This document shows positions 25,051 to 33,198 of a stretch of DNA of 33,198 nucleotides, piece by piece (within the stretch, counting starts at the first letter, position 1; the number at the start of each line of letters is the position of its first letter). The translations under genes and the position numbers were made by a program. The notes below the pieces were generated by a model. It was not told the DNA's origin, made no database searches, and was given only the letters and a program-made list of their open reading frames with translations. Location: the NCBI GenBank assembly GCA_003554535.1, contig PWGT01000082.1, positions 1 through 33,198 on the forward strand, written 5' to 3'. Source of the DNA: Syntrophomonadaceae bacterium. Lineage in GTDB: Bacteria; Bacillota_D; Dethiobacteria; DTU022; PWGO01.

Positions 25051-25075
25051 ACGATTAATGAAGGGAGGGAGAGAT

Positions 25076-25540
25076 TTGTCTAGAGATTACCAGGCCGTCT
25101 TGGAAAAATTTCAGGGAGAGCAGAAAGAACTTATACCAATTTTGCAAAGTGTGCAAGAAGAGTTCGGCTACCTCCCGGAAGATTGCTTTGAGAAAATAGC
25201 TGAGTATATTGGTATTCCGGATAGCAGTGTTTATGGAGTGGCTACTTTTTATGCGCAGTTTCACTTTAGCCCCCGTGGTAAATATATTATTAGAATGTGC
25301 CGTGGTACTGCCTGTCACGTTAAGGGAGTGTCTAAGGCCGCTGATAAGATGCGCGAATTGTTGGGTATCGATGTGGGTGAAACTACTTCCGATTATAAGT
25401 TTACTTACGAGGAAGTAGCTTGTATAGGTGCGTGTGGTCTTGCACCGGTAATGATGATTAACGATCGCACTTATGGTAAGTTAACCCCCGACAAGGTAGA
25501 GGAAATTATTGAAAGTTATAAAGAACCTGTAGAGGCATGA
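25076..25540 (+). CDS. nuoE: NuoE-like [2Fe-2S] subunit, module 2
   Basis: A 154-aa thioredoxin-fold [2Fe-2S] subunit, clearly paralogous to the protein of 19998-20480. Cluster cysteines are C75 and C80 (CRGTACH) and C116 and C120 (CIGACGLAP). A longer frame opens at ATG 25058, but the ribosome binding site AAGGGAGGGAG (25061-25071) lies inside it, so the TTG at 25076 is the likely start, as in the other three large genes of this type here. It should pass electrons within the formate dehydrogenase complex encoded by the following genes. Confidence 0.93.
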   Translation: MSRDYQAVLEKFQGEQKELIPILQSVQEEFGYLPEDCFEKIAEYIGIPDSSVYGVATFYAQFHFSPRGKYIIRMCRGTACHVKGVSKAADKMRELLGIDVGETTSDYKFTYEEVACIGACGLAPVMMINDRTYGKLTPDKVEEIIESYKEPVEA

Positions 25541-25556
25541 AAGGAGTAGCTATCTT

Positions 25557-25736
25557 ATGGAGAGGTTTATTGAGCATTGCTGTGAGAAGTGTGAACACAG
25601 TGTAGAAAATCCTTGTGCACAATTTGTAGAATGTCGGCTTACGGGGCCTTTGTGCCATGAAAACTCTACATGTGCTGAAAAGCGCAAGGCTATAATTGAA
25701 AAGTATAGTCACAGTGATGGGTTTCAGCAATATTAA
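25557..25736 (+). CDS. Small cysteine-rich protein, module 2
   Basis: A 59-aa protein, ATG 25557 with AAGGAG about 10 nt upstream, stop TAA at 25734. The seven cysteines (8, 9, 12, 20, 26, 33, 39), H14 and H34 coincide exactly with those of the module 1 copy, as do the blocks CCEKC, GPLCHEN and CAEKRKA. The tail after residue 47 is variable. The spacing CC-x2-C-x7-C-x5-C-x6-CH-x4-C is not that of a classic ferredoxin. Its gene lies between those of NuoE and NuoF. The function is unknown; binding to the N-terminal [2Fe-2S] region or assembly of the complex is a reasonable guess. Confidence 0.86.
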   Translation: MERFIEHCCEKCEHSVENPCAQFVECRLTGPLCHENSTCAEKRKAIIEKYSHSDGFQQY

Positions 25737-25763
25737 GATTTTTACAAGAAAGGAGGGAGTTAA

Positions 25764-27605
25764 TTGTACGACAAACAGATCTTGATCTGCGCCGGTACCG
25801 GCTGTATTTCTTCCGGTACTTTAGACGTTAACGATGCTTTACAGGAGGAACTTAAAAAGCATGGTTTGCAAGATAAAGTTAGGATAATTCTTTCGGGATG
25901 TCATGGTTTTTGTGAGATGGGTCCTATTTTCATAGTTTACCCGGAAGATATTTTTTATTGTGGAGTTACAGCAGAAGATATGCCGGAGCTGGTAGAAGAG
26001 CATCTTGTTAAGGGCAATAAAGTGGAAAGACTCTTATATCAAGACCCGGTTTCGGAAGAATTTTTGACTTCTTATGTAGATATTCCCTTTTACAAGCATC
26101 AGAAAAGGGTCGTTCTTCGTAATTGTGGAATCATAGATCCCGAAAATATTGATGAATATATTATCCGAGGTGGGTATTTAGGACTACGTAAAGCCTTAAA
26201 TACGGAGCCTCAGGAAATAGTATCTCAAATTAAAGATTCTGGGCTTCGGGGATTAGGAGGAGCGGGTTTTCCGGCTGGGAAAAAGTGGGAAACAGCTTAT
26301 AGTGTAGATAGCGATAAAAAATATGTAGTTTGCAATGCTGATGAAGGCGATCCCGGAGCATTTATGGACCGGAGTATCCTGGAAGGGGATCCCCATTCGG
26401 TTATAGAAGGCATGGCAATCGCTGGAAAGGCAATTGGTAGTGATGAAGCTTATGTATATGTGCGGGCGGAGTATCCTCTAGCGGTGCGGCGTTTGCGTAA
26501 AGCAATAGCCCAGGCTGAGGAGTACGGCCTTATTGGGGAAAATATTCTTAATTCCGGTTTCAATTTCAAAGTCAATGTTAAAGAAGGAGCAGGGGCGTTC
26601 GTTTGTGGCGAATCTACTGCCCTGGTAATGTCTATAGAAGGCAAAAGAGGTATGCCCAAACCATTGCCTCGCCCCCGTACAACAACTGCCGGGTTGTGGG
26701 ATAAGCCCACATTGCTAAATAATGTAAAAACACTCTCGGTGGTTCCCCAGATTATCAATAAAGGGGTAGAATGGTTTACCAGTATAGGTACTGAAAACTG
26801 CAAAGGGACTGCGGTATTTGCTCTTACCGGGAAAACTAATAGGAGTGGACTTATTGAAGTTCCTATGGGGATGAAACTGGGCAAAATTATCCACGAAATA
26901 GGAGGCGGCATACCTGGAGGAAGGAATTTTAAAGCGGTGCAGACCGGTGGGCCTTCTGGGGGTTGCTTGCCTGAAGATAAGTTAGATTTGCCGGTTGATT
27001 TCGATACACTTATTGAAGCGGGCTCTATGATGGGTTCTGGCGGTATGGTGGTTTTAGATGATTCAACCTGTATGGTTGATGTGGCCAGGTATTTTCTTGA
27101 TTTTACTTTTGCAGAATCTTGTGGCCAGTGCGTACCTTGCCGCTTGGGAACACAACAAATGTTGCAGATTCTTAACGATATTTGCGAGGGAAATGGGCGT
27201 GAAGGAGATATAGAACTTCTCCTGGAATTAGGTGACTATATTATTAAAGGGTCAGTATGTGGATTGGGTAAAACTGCTCCCAACCCGGTTTTAAGTACCA
27301 TAAAGTATTTCCGGGAAGAATATGAACAGCATATCAGGGAAAAGCGTTGTGTTGCCCTTGCATGCAAGGAACTTATTTTATATCGCATAGATCAAGAGAA
27401 ATGCAATGCTTGTGGTCGTTGCCGCAAAGAATGTCCTGCCGGAGCTGTCATTGGCGAGAAAAAAGTTCCGCATGAAATTGATCAATCTAAATGCACCAAG
27501 TGTGGAATCTGTTATGAAAGTTGTCCCGACAAGTTTGATGCAGTAGAGATAATTACTGGCAAAGAAAACATACCGGCCTTGAGTGGAGAGGAGGTCAACC
27601 AATGA
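25764..27605 (+). CDS. nuoF: NuoF-like flavin/Fe-S subunit (HydB-type), module 2
   Basis: A 613-aa NAD(H)/FMN subunit with the same architecture as its module 1 paralogue: N-terminal thioredoxin-like [2Fe-2S] (C9, C14, C46, C50), NADH/FMN core (GLRGLGGAGFPAGKKW, CNADEGDPGAFMDRS), [4Fe-4S] site ESCGQCVPCRLGT with its fourth Cys in GSVCGLGKTAP, and C-terminal paired ferredoxin clusters (CNACGRCRKECP, CTKCGICYESCP). It starts with TTG 25764 after AAAGGAGGG and overlaps fdhA by 4 nt (ATGA). Its role would be to exchange electrons with NAD(H), and possibly ferredoxin by flavin-based bifurcation, for the formate dehydrogenase subunit. Bifurcation itself is an inference from family resemblance. Confidence 0.94.
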   Translation: MYDKQILICAGTGCISSGTLDVNDALQEELKKHGLQDKVRIILSGCHGFCEMGPIFIVYPEDIFYCGVTAEDMPELVEEHLVKGNKVERLLYQDPVSEEFLTSYVDIPFYKHQKRVVLRNCGIIDPENIDEYIIRGGYLGLRKALNTEPQEIVSQIKDSGLRGLGGAGFPAGKKWETAYSVDSDKKYVVCNADEGDPGAFMDRSILEGDPHSVIEGMAIAGKAIGSDEAYVYVRAEYPLAVRRLRKAIAQAEEYGLIGENILNSGFNFKVNVKEGAGAFVCGESTALVMSIEGKRGMPKPLPRPRTTTAGLWDKPTLLNNVKTLSVVPQIINKGVEWFTSIGTENCKGTAVFALTGKTNRSGLIEVPMGMKLGKIIHEIGGGIPGGRNFKAVQTGGPSGGCLPEDKLDLPVDFDTLIEAGSMMGSGGMVVLDDSTCMVDVARYFLDFTFAESCGQCVPCRLGTQQMLQILNDICEGNGREGDIELLLELGDYIIKGSVCGLGKTAPNPVLSTIKYFREEYEQHIREKRCVALACKELILYRIDQEKCNACGRCRKECPAGAVIGEKKVPHEIDQSKCTKCGICYESCPDKFDAVEIITGKENIPALSGEEVNQ

Positions 27606-30268
27606 TAACTTTATATATTAACGGGATTAAAATAGAGGCTGAAGAGGATATGACAATATATCAGGCTGCACAAAAAGCCGGCATATATATACCTGTCCTC
27701 TGTTATCACCCGGACCTTTCTACTTTTGGTGCCTGCCGGGTTTGTATGGTGGAAGCTAACGGGCGGGTGGTTACTGCCTGTAGGGCTATCGTGGAAGAAG
27801 GCATGATTGTCCAAACGGATACCGAAGATGTGGAAATGATCAGAAAGTTTAACGTGGAGCTAATATTGGCAAGTCACAATCAAGATTGTCAGACCTGTTC
27901 TCGTAATAACGACTGCAAATTACAAGAAGTATCTTCCTTTATAGGGGTTGAACCCGATGGTATGCAGAAAATTAGGCGCAATCAACTGGATACACCCATA
28001 GATGATAGCAATCCTTTTTTCTTCAGGGATCACAGCAAATGTATCCTTTGTGGAATTTGTATTAGGGCTTGTGATGAGATCAATGGTGTAACTGCTTTGG
28101 ATTTTGCTTTTCGTGGTTATAATACCCTGGTTAGCGTGCCCGGCAATAAACCCTTGCGGGAGTCTTCGTGTGAATCTTGCGGGGAATGCATGGAAAGATG
28201 TCCTACCGGTGCTCTTGCTCGAAGTGGCCAACAAAAGCCGGAGAGAGAAATTAAAAGTGTTTGTCCTTATTGTGGGGTAGGATGTAATATAAAACTGGGC
28301 ACACGTGGGCGTAAAGTGGTCCAGGTCAGAGGTGACCATGATAACCCGGTTAACGAGGGAGAACTTTGTGTTAAAGGCCGTTTTGGTTTTGAGTTTATTA
28401 ATCATCCTGAACGCTTAAGTAAGCCTCTGGTTAAAAAGAATGGAAAGTTGGAAGAGGCTAGCTGGGATGAAGCTCTGGATAAAGTGAGTCAAAAATTAAA
28501 AGAAATTTGTGATCAAAATGGGGCTGATTCAATTGGCACTTTAAGTTCGGCTCGTTGTTCCAACGAAGAGAATTACCTCTTCCAAAAATTATTCCGCAGT
28601 TTGGGAACAAACAATATTGATCACTGCGCCCGTCTTTGACATGCTCCCACAGTAGCCGGTCTGGCTACAGCATTTGGTAGTGGGGCAATGACCAACAGTA
28701 TTGGTGAAGTGACGGGGGCAGATGCTCTGTTTATAATCGGTTCTAATACCACCGAAACGCATCCGGTAATCGGTTATAGGGTGAGAAAAGCAGCCCGTAA
28801 TGGGACAAAAGTAGTGGTAGCTGATCCACGCCGCATAGATCTGGCCAAGCGCTCTGCAGTTTTACATCTGCAGCAAAAACCAGGCACCGATGTAGCATTG
28901 CTTAATGGGATGCTCAATGTGATTATTAGTGAAAACCTTGTGGATAAGACGTTTATTAATAGCCGGACTGAAGGGTTTGCAGATGTAGAAAAAGTAGTGT
29001 CACAGTACACTCCGGAATATGCTTCTGAGATTACTGGTGTTCCGGCAGAGGATATTAAAGAAGCAGCTCGCATATATGGCAACGCGGATAAAGCAGCTAT
29101 CCTTTATACCATGGGAATTACCCAGCATACTTCTGGAACGGACAATGTGCTGGCTATTGCCAATCTGGCCATGGCTACCGGGAACTTGGGCAAACCTTCT
29201 GCAGGGGTAAACCCCTTACGCGGTCAAAACAATGTTCAGGGTGCTTGCGATATGGGTGCCTTGCCCAATGTCTTTACCGGTTACCAAAAAGTGGGGGATG
29301 AAAACTCGGAAAATAAATTTGCTCAAAACTGGAATGTCCAGTTGGATAGCAAGCCGGGGTTAGCTGTGCCGGAAATGTTTGATCAGGCAGCAAAAGGTGA
29401 GCTAAAAGCCATGTATATCATGGGTGAAAATCCGGTAATGAGCGATGCAAACGCCTCTCATGTAATAGAAGCTCTGGAAAATCTGGAAATGTTAGTGGTT
29501 CAGGATATTTTCTTAACGGAAACTGCACAGTACGCAGATGTGGTTTTCCCGGCAGCATCTTTTGCCGAAAAAATGGGAACTTACACCAATACCGAACGGC
29601 GTGTGCAAATAGCTTATCCGGCAGTTAATCCTCCCGGAGAAGCTCTTCCCGATTACGAGATCCTTACTTTGCTTGCTAACCGAATAGGATTCAACTGGAG
29701 ATATGATTCTGCCGAAGATATATTTACCGAGATTACTTCCCTTACTCCCAGTTATGCAGGGATAAATTATGGGCGTTTGGAGCAGGGAGGTTTGCAGTGG
29801 CCTTGCCCTGATGAAAGTCATCCAGGAACAATGTACTTGCACGGGGAAGAGTTCAAACGTGGAAAAGGCTTGTTCAATGCTGTTGAATTTACTCCTCCTG
29901 CAGAAGAACCAGATAAAGAGTACCCGTTTATATTAACTACTGGTAGGAATTTGTTCCATTATCACACCGGAACCATGACTTACCGTTCCCAGGGATTGGT
30001 AGATTTTAAGCCTGAAGAAGACGCCATGATTAACTCCGTTGATGCCCAAAATATTGGAGTGGAATCAGGAGATGAAGTGGAAGTAACTTCTCGTCGTGGC
30101 AGAGTAAAGGCAAAAGCAAACGTTTCAGAAATAGTAGCACCGGGCGTGATTTTCATGACTTTCCATTATAGAGATACTTTGACTAACATGCTTACCAACG
30201 ATGCAATTGACCCTGTATCTAAAACCCCGGAGCTTAAAGTAAGTGCGGTAAATGTTAAAAAAACATAG
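27602..30268 (+). CDS. fdhA: Selenocysteine formate dehydrogenase, catalytic subunit
   Basis: An 888-aa Mo/W-bisMGD enzyme interconverting formate and CO2 (also called fdhF). The TGA at 28637-28639 is read as selenocysteine 346, in the classic context NNIDHCARL-Sec-HAPTVAGL. The frame continues uninterrupted to 30268, and a SECIS hairpin follows the UGA. The N-terminal region has [2Fe-2S] (C34, C45, C48, C60), a His-Cys cluster (SHNQDCQTCSRNNDC), two [4Fe-4S] sets (CILCGICIRAC, CESCGECMERC) and the cluster CPYCGVGC...LCVKGRFG. The C-terminal MGD-binding domain is about 765-888. Gene finders that stop at TGA would split it at 28639. The start overlaps the NuoF-like gene by 4 nt. Whether the metal is Mo or W cannot be told. 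Confidence 0.96.
28637..28668 (+). promoter_or_regulatory. SECIS element of fdhA
   Basis: Eighteen nt after the UGA comes the apical loop GGTCT, closed by the perfect stem GTAGCC (28652-28657) and GGCTAC (28663-28668). E. coli fdhF has the same GGUCU loop 18 nt after its UGA, the site bound by SelB. This directly supports selenocysteine insertion. Confidence 0.93.
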
Positions 30269-30290
30269 CTAATTGTTTATTATCAGGATT

Positions 30291-30335
30291 AAGCCACAGG
30301 GGGACTTTTTAAACCATACCCCTGTGGCTATTCTA
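30291..30335 (+). terminator. Rho-independent terminator of the Nuo/Fdh cluster
   Basis: A perfect 11-bp stem, AGCCACAGGGG (30291-30301) with CCCCTGTGGCT (30319-30329), is followed by a T-rich stretch. It lies between fdhA and the convergent ABC permease gene and could also serve the latter. Confidence 0.88.
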
Positions 30336-30379
30336 TTTCTGTATTTCTGGTAAATGTTCTTCTTTGAATCTTGATCTTA

Positions 30380-31615
30380 TTATTTAAACATTTTACGAAT
30401 TTCCCCAAAAGAGAGAGTTCGGTCATACTGCAGTATGGCTCCTTCAAATATTTTTGCGCCAAGGTAAATAACCAGCAGTGCTGAAATGATGAGTACTAAG
30501 ATAATTAAACCTATTTCCCATGCAGGGAGATCTGTGGCTCCAATACGAAGTAAGGAGGCTACAGGGTTAAAAGGTGGCAAAAAGCTTAAAATCCTAACCC
30601 AGGGTGCATCTGGTGTCATTATTATGGGACCGCTAATAAACAAGGGAATCATGGGGATCATTATTACCAATCCTTGAGTTTGACTGCCTCCCTCGGCTTC
30701 TTTCATGGTAGCCCCTACAGTCGCAAAAAGAGAAGCTAACAGGAGATAGCCGAAGATAAAAATCAGCAAAGAAGGCAAGGCTTCTCTTAAGTTAATAAAT
30801 TGCATAATATCCCAGAAAAAGTTAGCTACAAGTAATCCCACTGTTGCCCAAATCACTACTTGAAATAGCCCCAGGGTGCCAAATCCTATCACTTTGCCCA
30901 ACATTAATTCCCGAGAAGATACCGAGGATAGAAGTATTTCTACAATGCGGTTTTTCTTTTCCCTGATAACCCCGTACATTAATACTTGTCCTGTAAAAAT
31001 TACTGCAAATATAAGGATCATGGCCAGGGCCAGAGGAGTAACTAATTCAGCAATGTTTGCCATTAAATCTGGTTCATGACCTTCAACGGTTTGGGTTTTA
31101 ATTTGCAAAGGTTTAGCAGCTTCCCTGGATTCATATTTGCTCAAGCCAATTTCCTGGAGGCGATATTCTAAGATTGGTTGTTGTAGAGTTTCTTTTAAAA
31201 CATGGGTATTTATGTTTTGAAACTCTTCTGAGAAATAACTTATTTCCCCAGTTTCCATAAGGGATTGCTGGTCAAATAATAAAAGACCCTCGTAATTTTC
31301 ATTTTTCACTTCTTCTTTTGCTTCTGCCTCAGTTCCTTCAAATTGGCTAATATCTAGCGAGGTTTCTTTAAGGTGATCTTCTAGAAATGGGTAAAAAGAG
31401 TCTGTATTATCTACTACCACAATCTTGAGTTCATGCCCTTCTGGCACGATTTCCCTATCACCTCCATTTTGGGTGAAAAAGCCGATAACACCTGCTCCTA
31501 TAATAAGCAGGGGAATCACAAAAGTTAGGATAAGAAAAGTATTACTGCGCAAAGTTTTGAAAAATTCCCAGTGAGCTACTTTTCTAATATTGCTCCATTT
31601 CCAATTCTTCAACAT
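30380..31615 (-). CDS. ABC-2 type exporter permease (NatB-like)
   Basis: A 411-aa membrane permease. After a short cytoplasmic start (MLKNWKWSNIRKVAHWEF), one membrane segment (about 20-44) leads to a large extracytoplasmic domain (~45-190), then five or six membrane segments cluster toward the C-terminus, the layout of NatB-type ABC-2 permeases. I place the start at the ATG ending at 31615, after GAGGGGAA; a longer frame to 31654 exists. Its start overlaps the ATPase gene end, so the two are coupled. Substrate unknown; sodium, antibiotic or peptide export are all possible. Confidence 0.88.
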   Translation of the reverse strand: MLKNWKWSNIRKVAHWEFFKTLRSNTFLILTFVIPLLIIGAGVIGFFTQNGGDREIVPEGHELKIVVVDNTDSFYPFLEDHLKETSLDISQFEGTEAEAKEEVKNENYEGLLLFDQQSLMETGEISYFSEEFQNINTHVLKETLQQPILEYRLQEIGLSKYESREAAKPLQIKTQTVEGHEPDLMANIAELVTPLALAMILIFAVIFTGQVLMYGVIREKKNRIVEILLSSVSSRELMLGKVIGFGTLGLFQVVIWATVGLLVANFFWDIMQFINLREALPSLLIFIFGYLLLASLFATVGATMKEAEGGSQTQGLVIMIPMIPLFISGPIIMTPDAPWVRILSFLPPFNPVASLLRIGATDLPAWEIGLIILVLIISALLVIYLGAKIFEGAILQYDRTLSFGEIRKMFK

Positions 31616-32528
31616 CTTCCCCTCTCTCTTTAGCGGTTTGGATGAATATATCATGCAACGGAGGTTTTTCTACTATAATTTCTTCTACCGTTATCTTGCC
31701 GCAAATATTTTGCAATAATTCATTTATATTATTAGCACCTGAATATCGGAAAATGGTTCTATGTTGTTCTCTTTTTTCTATAACAATGTCTGGCATATTT
31801 TGTAAAAATGAAGTATTTTCTATTTCTGAATGGTAAACTTTTACTTTATGTTCCCGGTAGCCACCTTTTATTTCAGCCAATTTTCCAGAAAGGACTTGTC
31901 TGCCTTTATTGATCATAACCAGGGAGTCGCATAGTTCTTCTACCAGGTTCATTTGATGAGCGGAAATAATTATGGTTAAGCCTTCCCTTTGTAATTCGCG
32001 GATGGTATCTTTAATAAATTCTTGGTTGAGGGGATCAAGGCCTGAGAAAGGTTCATCTAGCATGACTAATTCAGGGTGGTGAAGAATAGCAGCAATGAAT
32101 TGTACTTTTTGCTGCATTCCTTTCGATAATTTCTCCAGCTTTTGATTCGCGTACTCGGAAAGCCCTACTCTTTCCAGCCATTGGGTGCCTTCCTTTTGGG
32201 CTTTTTCCCGGGGCATTCCCTTTAAACTGGCAAGGTACACCAGGGTTTCCAGTACCTTTGCATCGTCATAAAGCCCTCGTTCTTCTGGAAGATAACCTAT
32301 TTTTGTTTTATCCATTGAAGAGTTGGTGCCGTTAAAATAGAAATTAACTTTTCCTTTATCTGCGTGAAGGATTCCCATTATTATTCGTATAGCAGTAGTT
32401 TTGCCGGCTCCGTTAGGACCCAATAAGCCCATGATATTTCCTCTTTGCAGATCAAAGGAGATGTTATTGACTACTGTTTTGCCAGCAAAACTTTTGGTAA
32501 GGTTGTTAACGCTTAGGATTTCTTTCAA
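31584..32528 (-). CDS. ABC transporter ATP-binding protein (NatA-like)
   Basis: A 314-aa ATPase that powers the permease encoded downstream. Walker A GPNGAGKTT (about 36-44), signature LSKGMQQKVQF, Walker B LVMLDEPFSGLDP and the switch His in ISAHQM are all intact. A C-terminal extension (about 215-314) resembles the regulatory domain of export ATPases. It starts with TTG at 32528; a GGAAGCAGG-like site lies upstream. It forms a two-gene operon on the minus strand, with a 259-nt AT-rich gap to the divergent fdhD that must hold both promoters. Confidence 0.92.
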   Translation of the reverse strand: MKEILSVNNLTKSFAGKTVVNNISFDLQRGNIMGLLGPNGAGKTTAIRIIMGILHADKGKVNFYFNGTNSSMDKTKIGYLPEERGLYDDAKVLETLVYLASLKGMPREKAQKEGTQWLERVGLSEYANQKLEKLSKGMQQKVQFIAAILHHPELVMLDEPFSGLDPLNQEFIKDTIRELQREGLTIIISAHQMNLVEELCDSLVMINKGRQVLSGKLAEIKGGYREHKVKVYHSEIENTSFLQNMPDIVIEKREQHRTIFRYSGANNINELLQNICGKITVEEIIVEKPPLHDIFIQTAKERGEDVEELEMEQY

Positions 32529-32787
32529 CTTTAAAAACCTGCTTCCTCAGATTTTAATAATTGTTTACCTCTCCCTAAAACATTTAGTAAAATAGCAGTA
32601 ATTGTGCAATCATTTTTATGGTTATGGTTATAAGTGTTAAAATTAACTTATTACTATACCTAATAAATCATATTCGGTGAGAATTGTAAAGATATAATCA
32701 TTTGACTTTTTCCGTATAGAAAAAGCAACAAATAAAATTTTGGGGAAGTATGCTTAATGGTAATTAAAGAATTAAGGAGGCAAGGTT

Positions 32788-33198
32788 GTGGATAATAGGT
32801 ACGTTATTAGAGAAATTATGCGGATTAAAACAGGGGAAAAACAAAATATGGAGGACAAGATAGCCAGGGAAGAGCCAGTTACAATATATTTGAATGATAC
32901 TGAGCTGGTTACTTTAATGTGTACGCCTGAAAAAATAGATTATATGGCCGTGGGTTTTTTATTTTCGGAAGGTTTTTTGGAGAGAAAAGCGGATATTAAA
33001 GATATTCGGGTGGATGAAGAGAAAGGTTTGGTATTTGTAGAGACATATAATGATACTTCACCTCTGGTGGAAAAGCTATATGGAAGTCGTACCATAACTA
33101 CTGGTTGTGGGAAGGGTACTACTTTCTTTACTGCCTGGGATGCATTGCGGAGCAAACCAGTGGAGAAAAAAGGTTTTAAAGTTAAAGCTTCTTATTTA
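32788..33198 (+). CDS. fdhD: Formate dehydrogenase accessory sulfurtransferase FdhD (5' part)
   Basis: The first 137 residues of FdhD run to the window edge without a stop. FdhD moves sulfur from a cysteine desulfurase to the Mo/W cofactor of formate dehydrogenase, a step needed for activity. Recognisable are the early REEPVTIYLNDTELVTLMCTP segment, YMAVGFLFSEGFL, and the catalytic TTGCGKGT with its conserved Cys near residue 111. The GTG at 32788 has AGGAGG (32775-32780) at 7-nt spacing. Its nearness to the Sec formate dehydrogenase fits its role, though an ABC exporter on the other strand lies between. A TATAAT at 32693-32698 could be its -10, but the -35 is poor. Confidence 0.93.
   Translation, partial: MDNRYVIREIMRIKTGEKQNMEDKIAREEPVTIYLNDTELVTLMCTPEKIDYMAVGFLFSEGFLERKADIKDIRVDEEKGLVFVETYNDTSPLVEKLYGSRTITTGCGKGTTFFTAWDALRSKPVEKKGFKVKASYL

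Noticed and set aside
25058..25075. ATG 25058 as the start of the module 2 NuoE-like gene
   Set aside because: The strong ribosome binding site lies downstream of it, within the first codons, so TTG 25076 is favoured.
28688..30268. A separate 526-aa molybdopterin oxidoreductase gene starting at ATG 28688
   Set aside because: It is in frame with 27602-28639, and the joining TGA is in the formate dehydrogenase Sec context with a SECIS hairpin, so both belong to one gene.
32693..32738. fdhD promoter using TTGACT at 32702
   Set aside because: No -10 lies at a usable distance downstream; the TATAAT at 32693 lies upstream of it and has a poor -35, so I do not list a promoter.

Overview
The window reads as chromosome from a low-GC anaerobic Firmicute, most likely of the class Clostridia and of the syntrophic or acetogenic kind. 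Evidence: AT-rich codon use, strong GGAGG ribosome binding sites, frequent TTG starts, a selenocysteine formate dehydrogenase with NuoE/NuoF-type flavin and Fe-S subunits, a TPP-riboswitch thiamine operon, and YmfF/YmfH-type M16 proteins. The species cannot be fixed from sequence alone.

Region by region. 1-903 has no gene. It opens with a GC-rich nested multi-hairpin element (1-186), followed by two copies of a palindromic repeat, a decayed ~23-nt tandem repeat and two copies of a GGGAC palindrome. 904-3713 carries a stand-alone long-form hisG, a DUF2225 zinc-ribbon protein and an M24 peptidase. 3728-3879 is a tidy tRNA-Arg(CCG) unit with promoter and terminator. 3987-6295 encodes a secreted/membrane protein with an AlkP-like domain whose signal peptide is split from the body by a 9-T run. 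It is followed by a possible 48-aa membrane peptide. 6536-11267 is a same-strand run: ymfF-like and ymfH-like M16 proteins, proS and 5-formyltetrahydrofolate cyclo-ligase. 11269-14697 has a TetR regulator, a metallophosphoesterase, and a glycerate kinase/rhomboid pair on the minus strand. 14933-19852 is a thiamine operon: promoter, TPP riboswitch, terminator, thiC-thiM-thiE-thiL-thiD.

19998-30268 is the most notable part: two tandem copies of a four-gene module, each ordered NuoE-like, ~59-aa cysteine-rich protein, NuoF-like, FdhA/NuoG-like. In module 2 the large subunit is a selenocysteine formate dehydrogenase. Its in-frame UGA is followed by a hairpin matching the E. coli fdhF SECIS in loop sequence and spacing. 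In module 1 the large subunit keeps all the Fe-S motifs but has Arg in place of Sec, Tyr in place of the next His, and no C-terminal cofactor-binding domain, so it looks like a non-catalytic electron-wiring paralogue. The small proteins share seven cysteines at identical positions and have no function I recognise. A strong terminator separates the modules. Together they suggest a soluble NAD(H)/ferredoxin/formate electron hub, with module 1 either a scaffold or a diaphorase for another partner.

30380-32528 is an ABC-2 exporter on the minus strand. The window ends inside fdhD (32788 onward), whose product is needed to mature formate dehydrogenase and so fits the Sec enzyme nearby.
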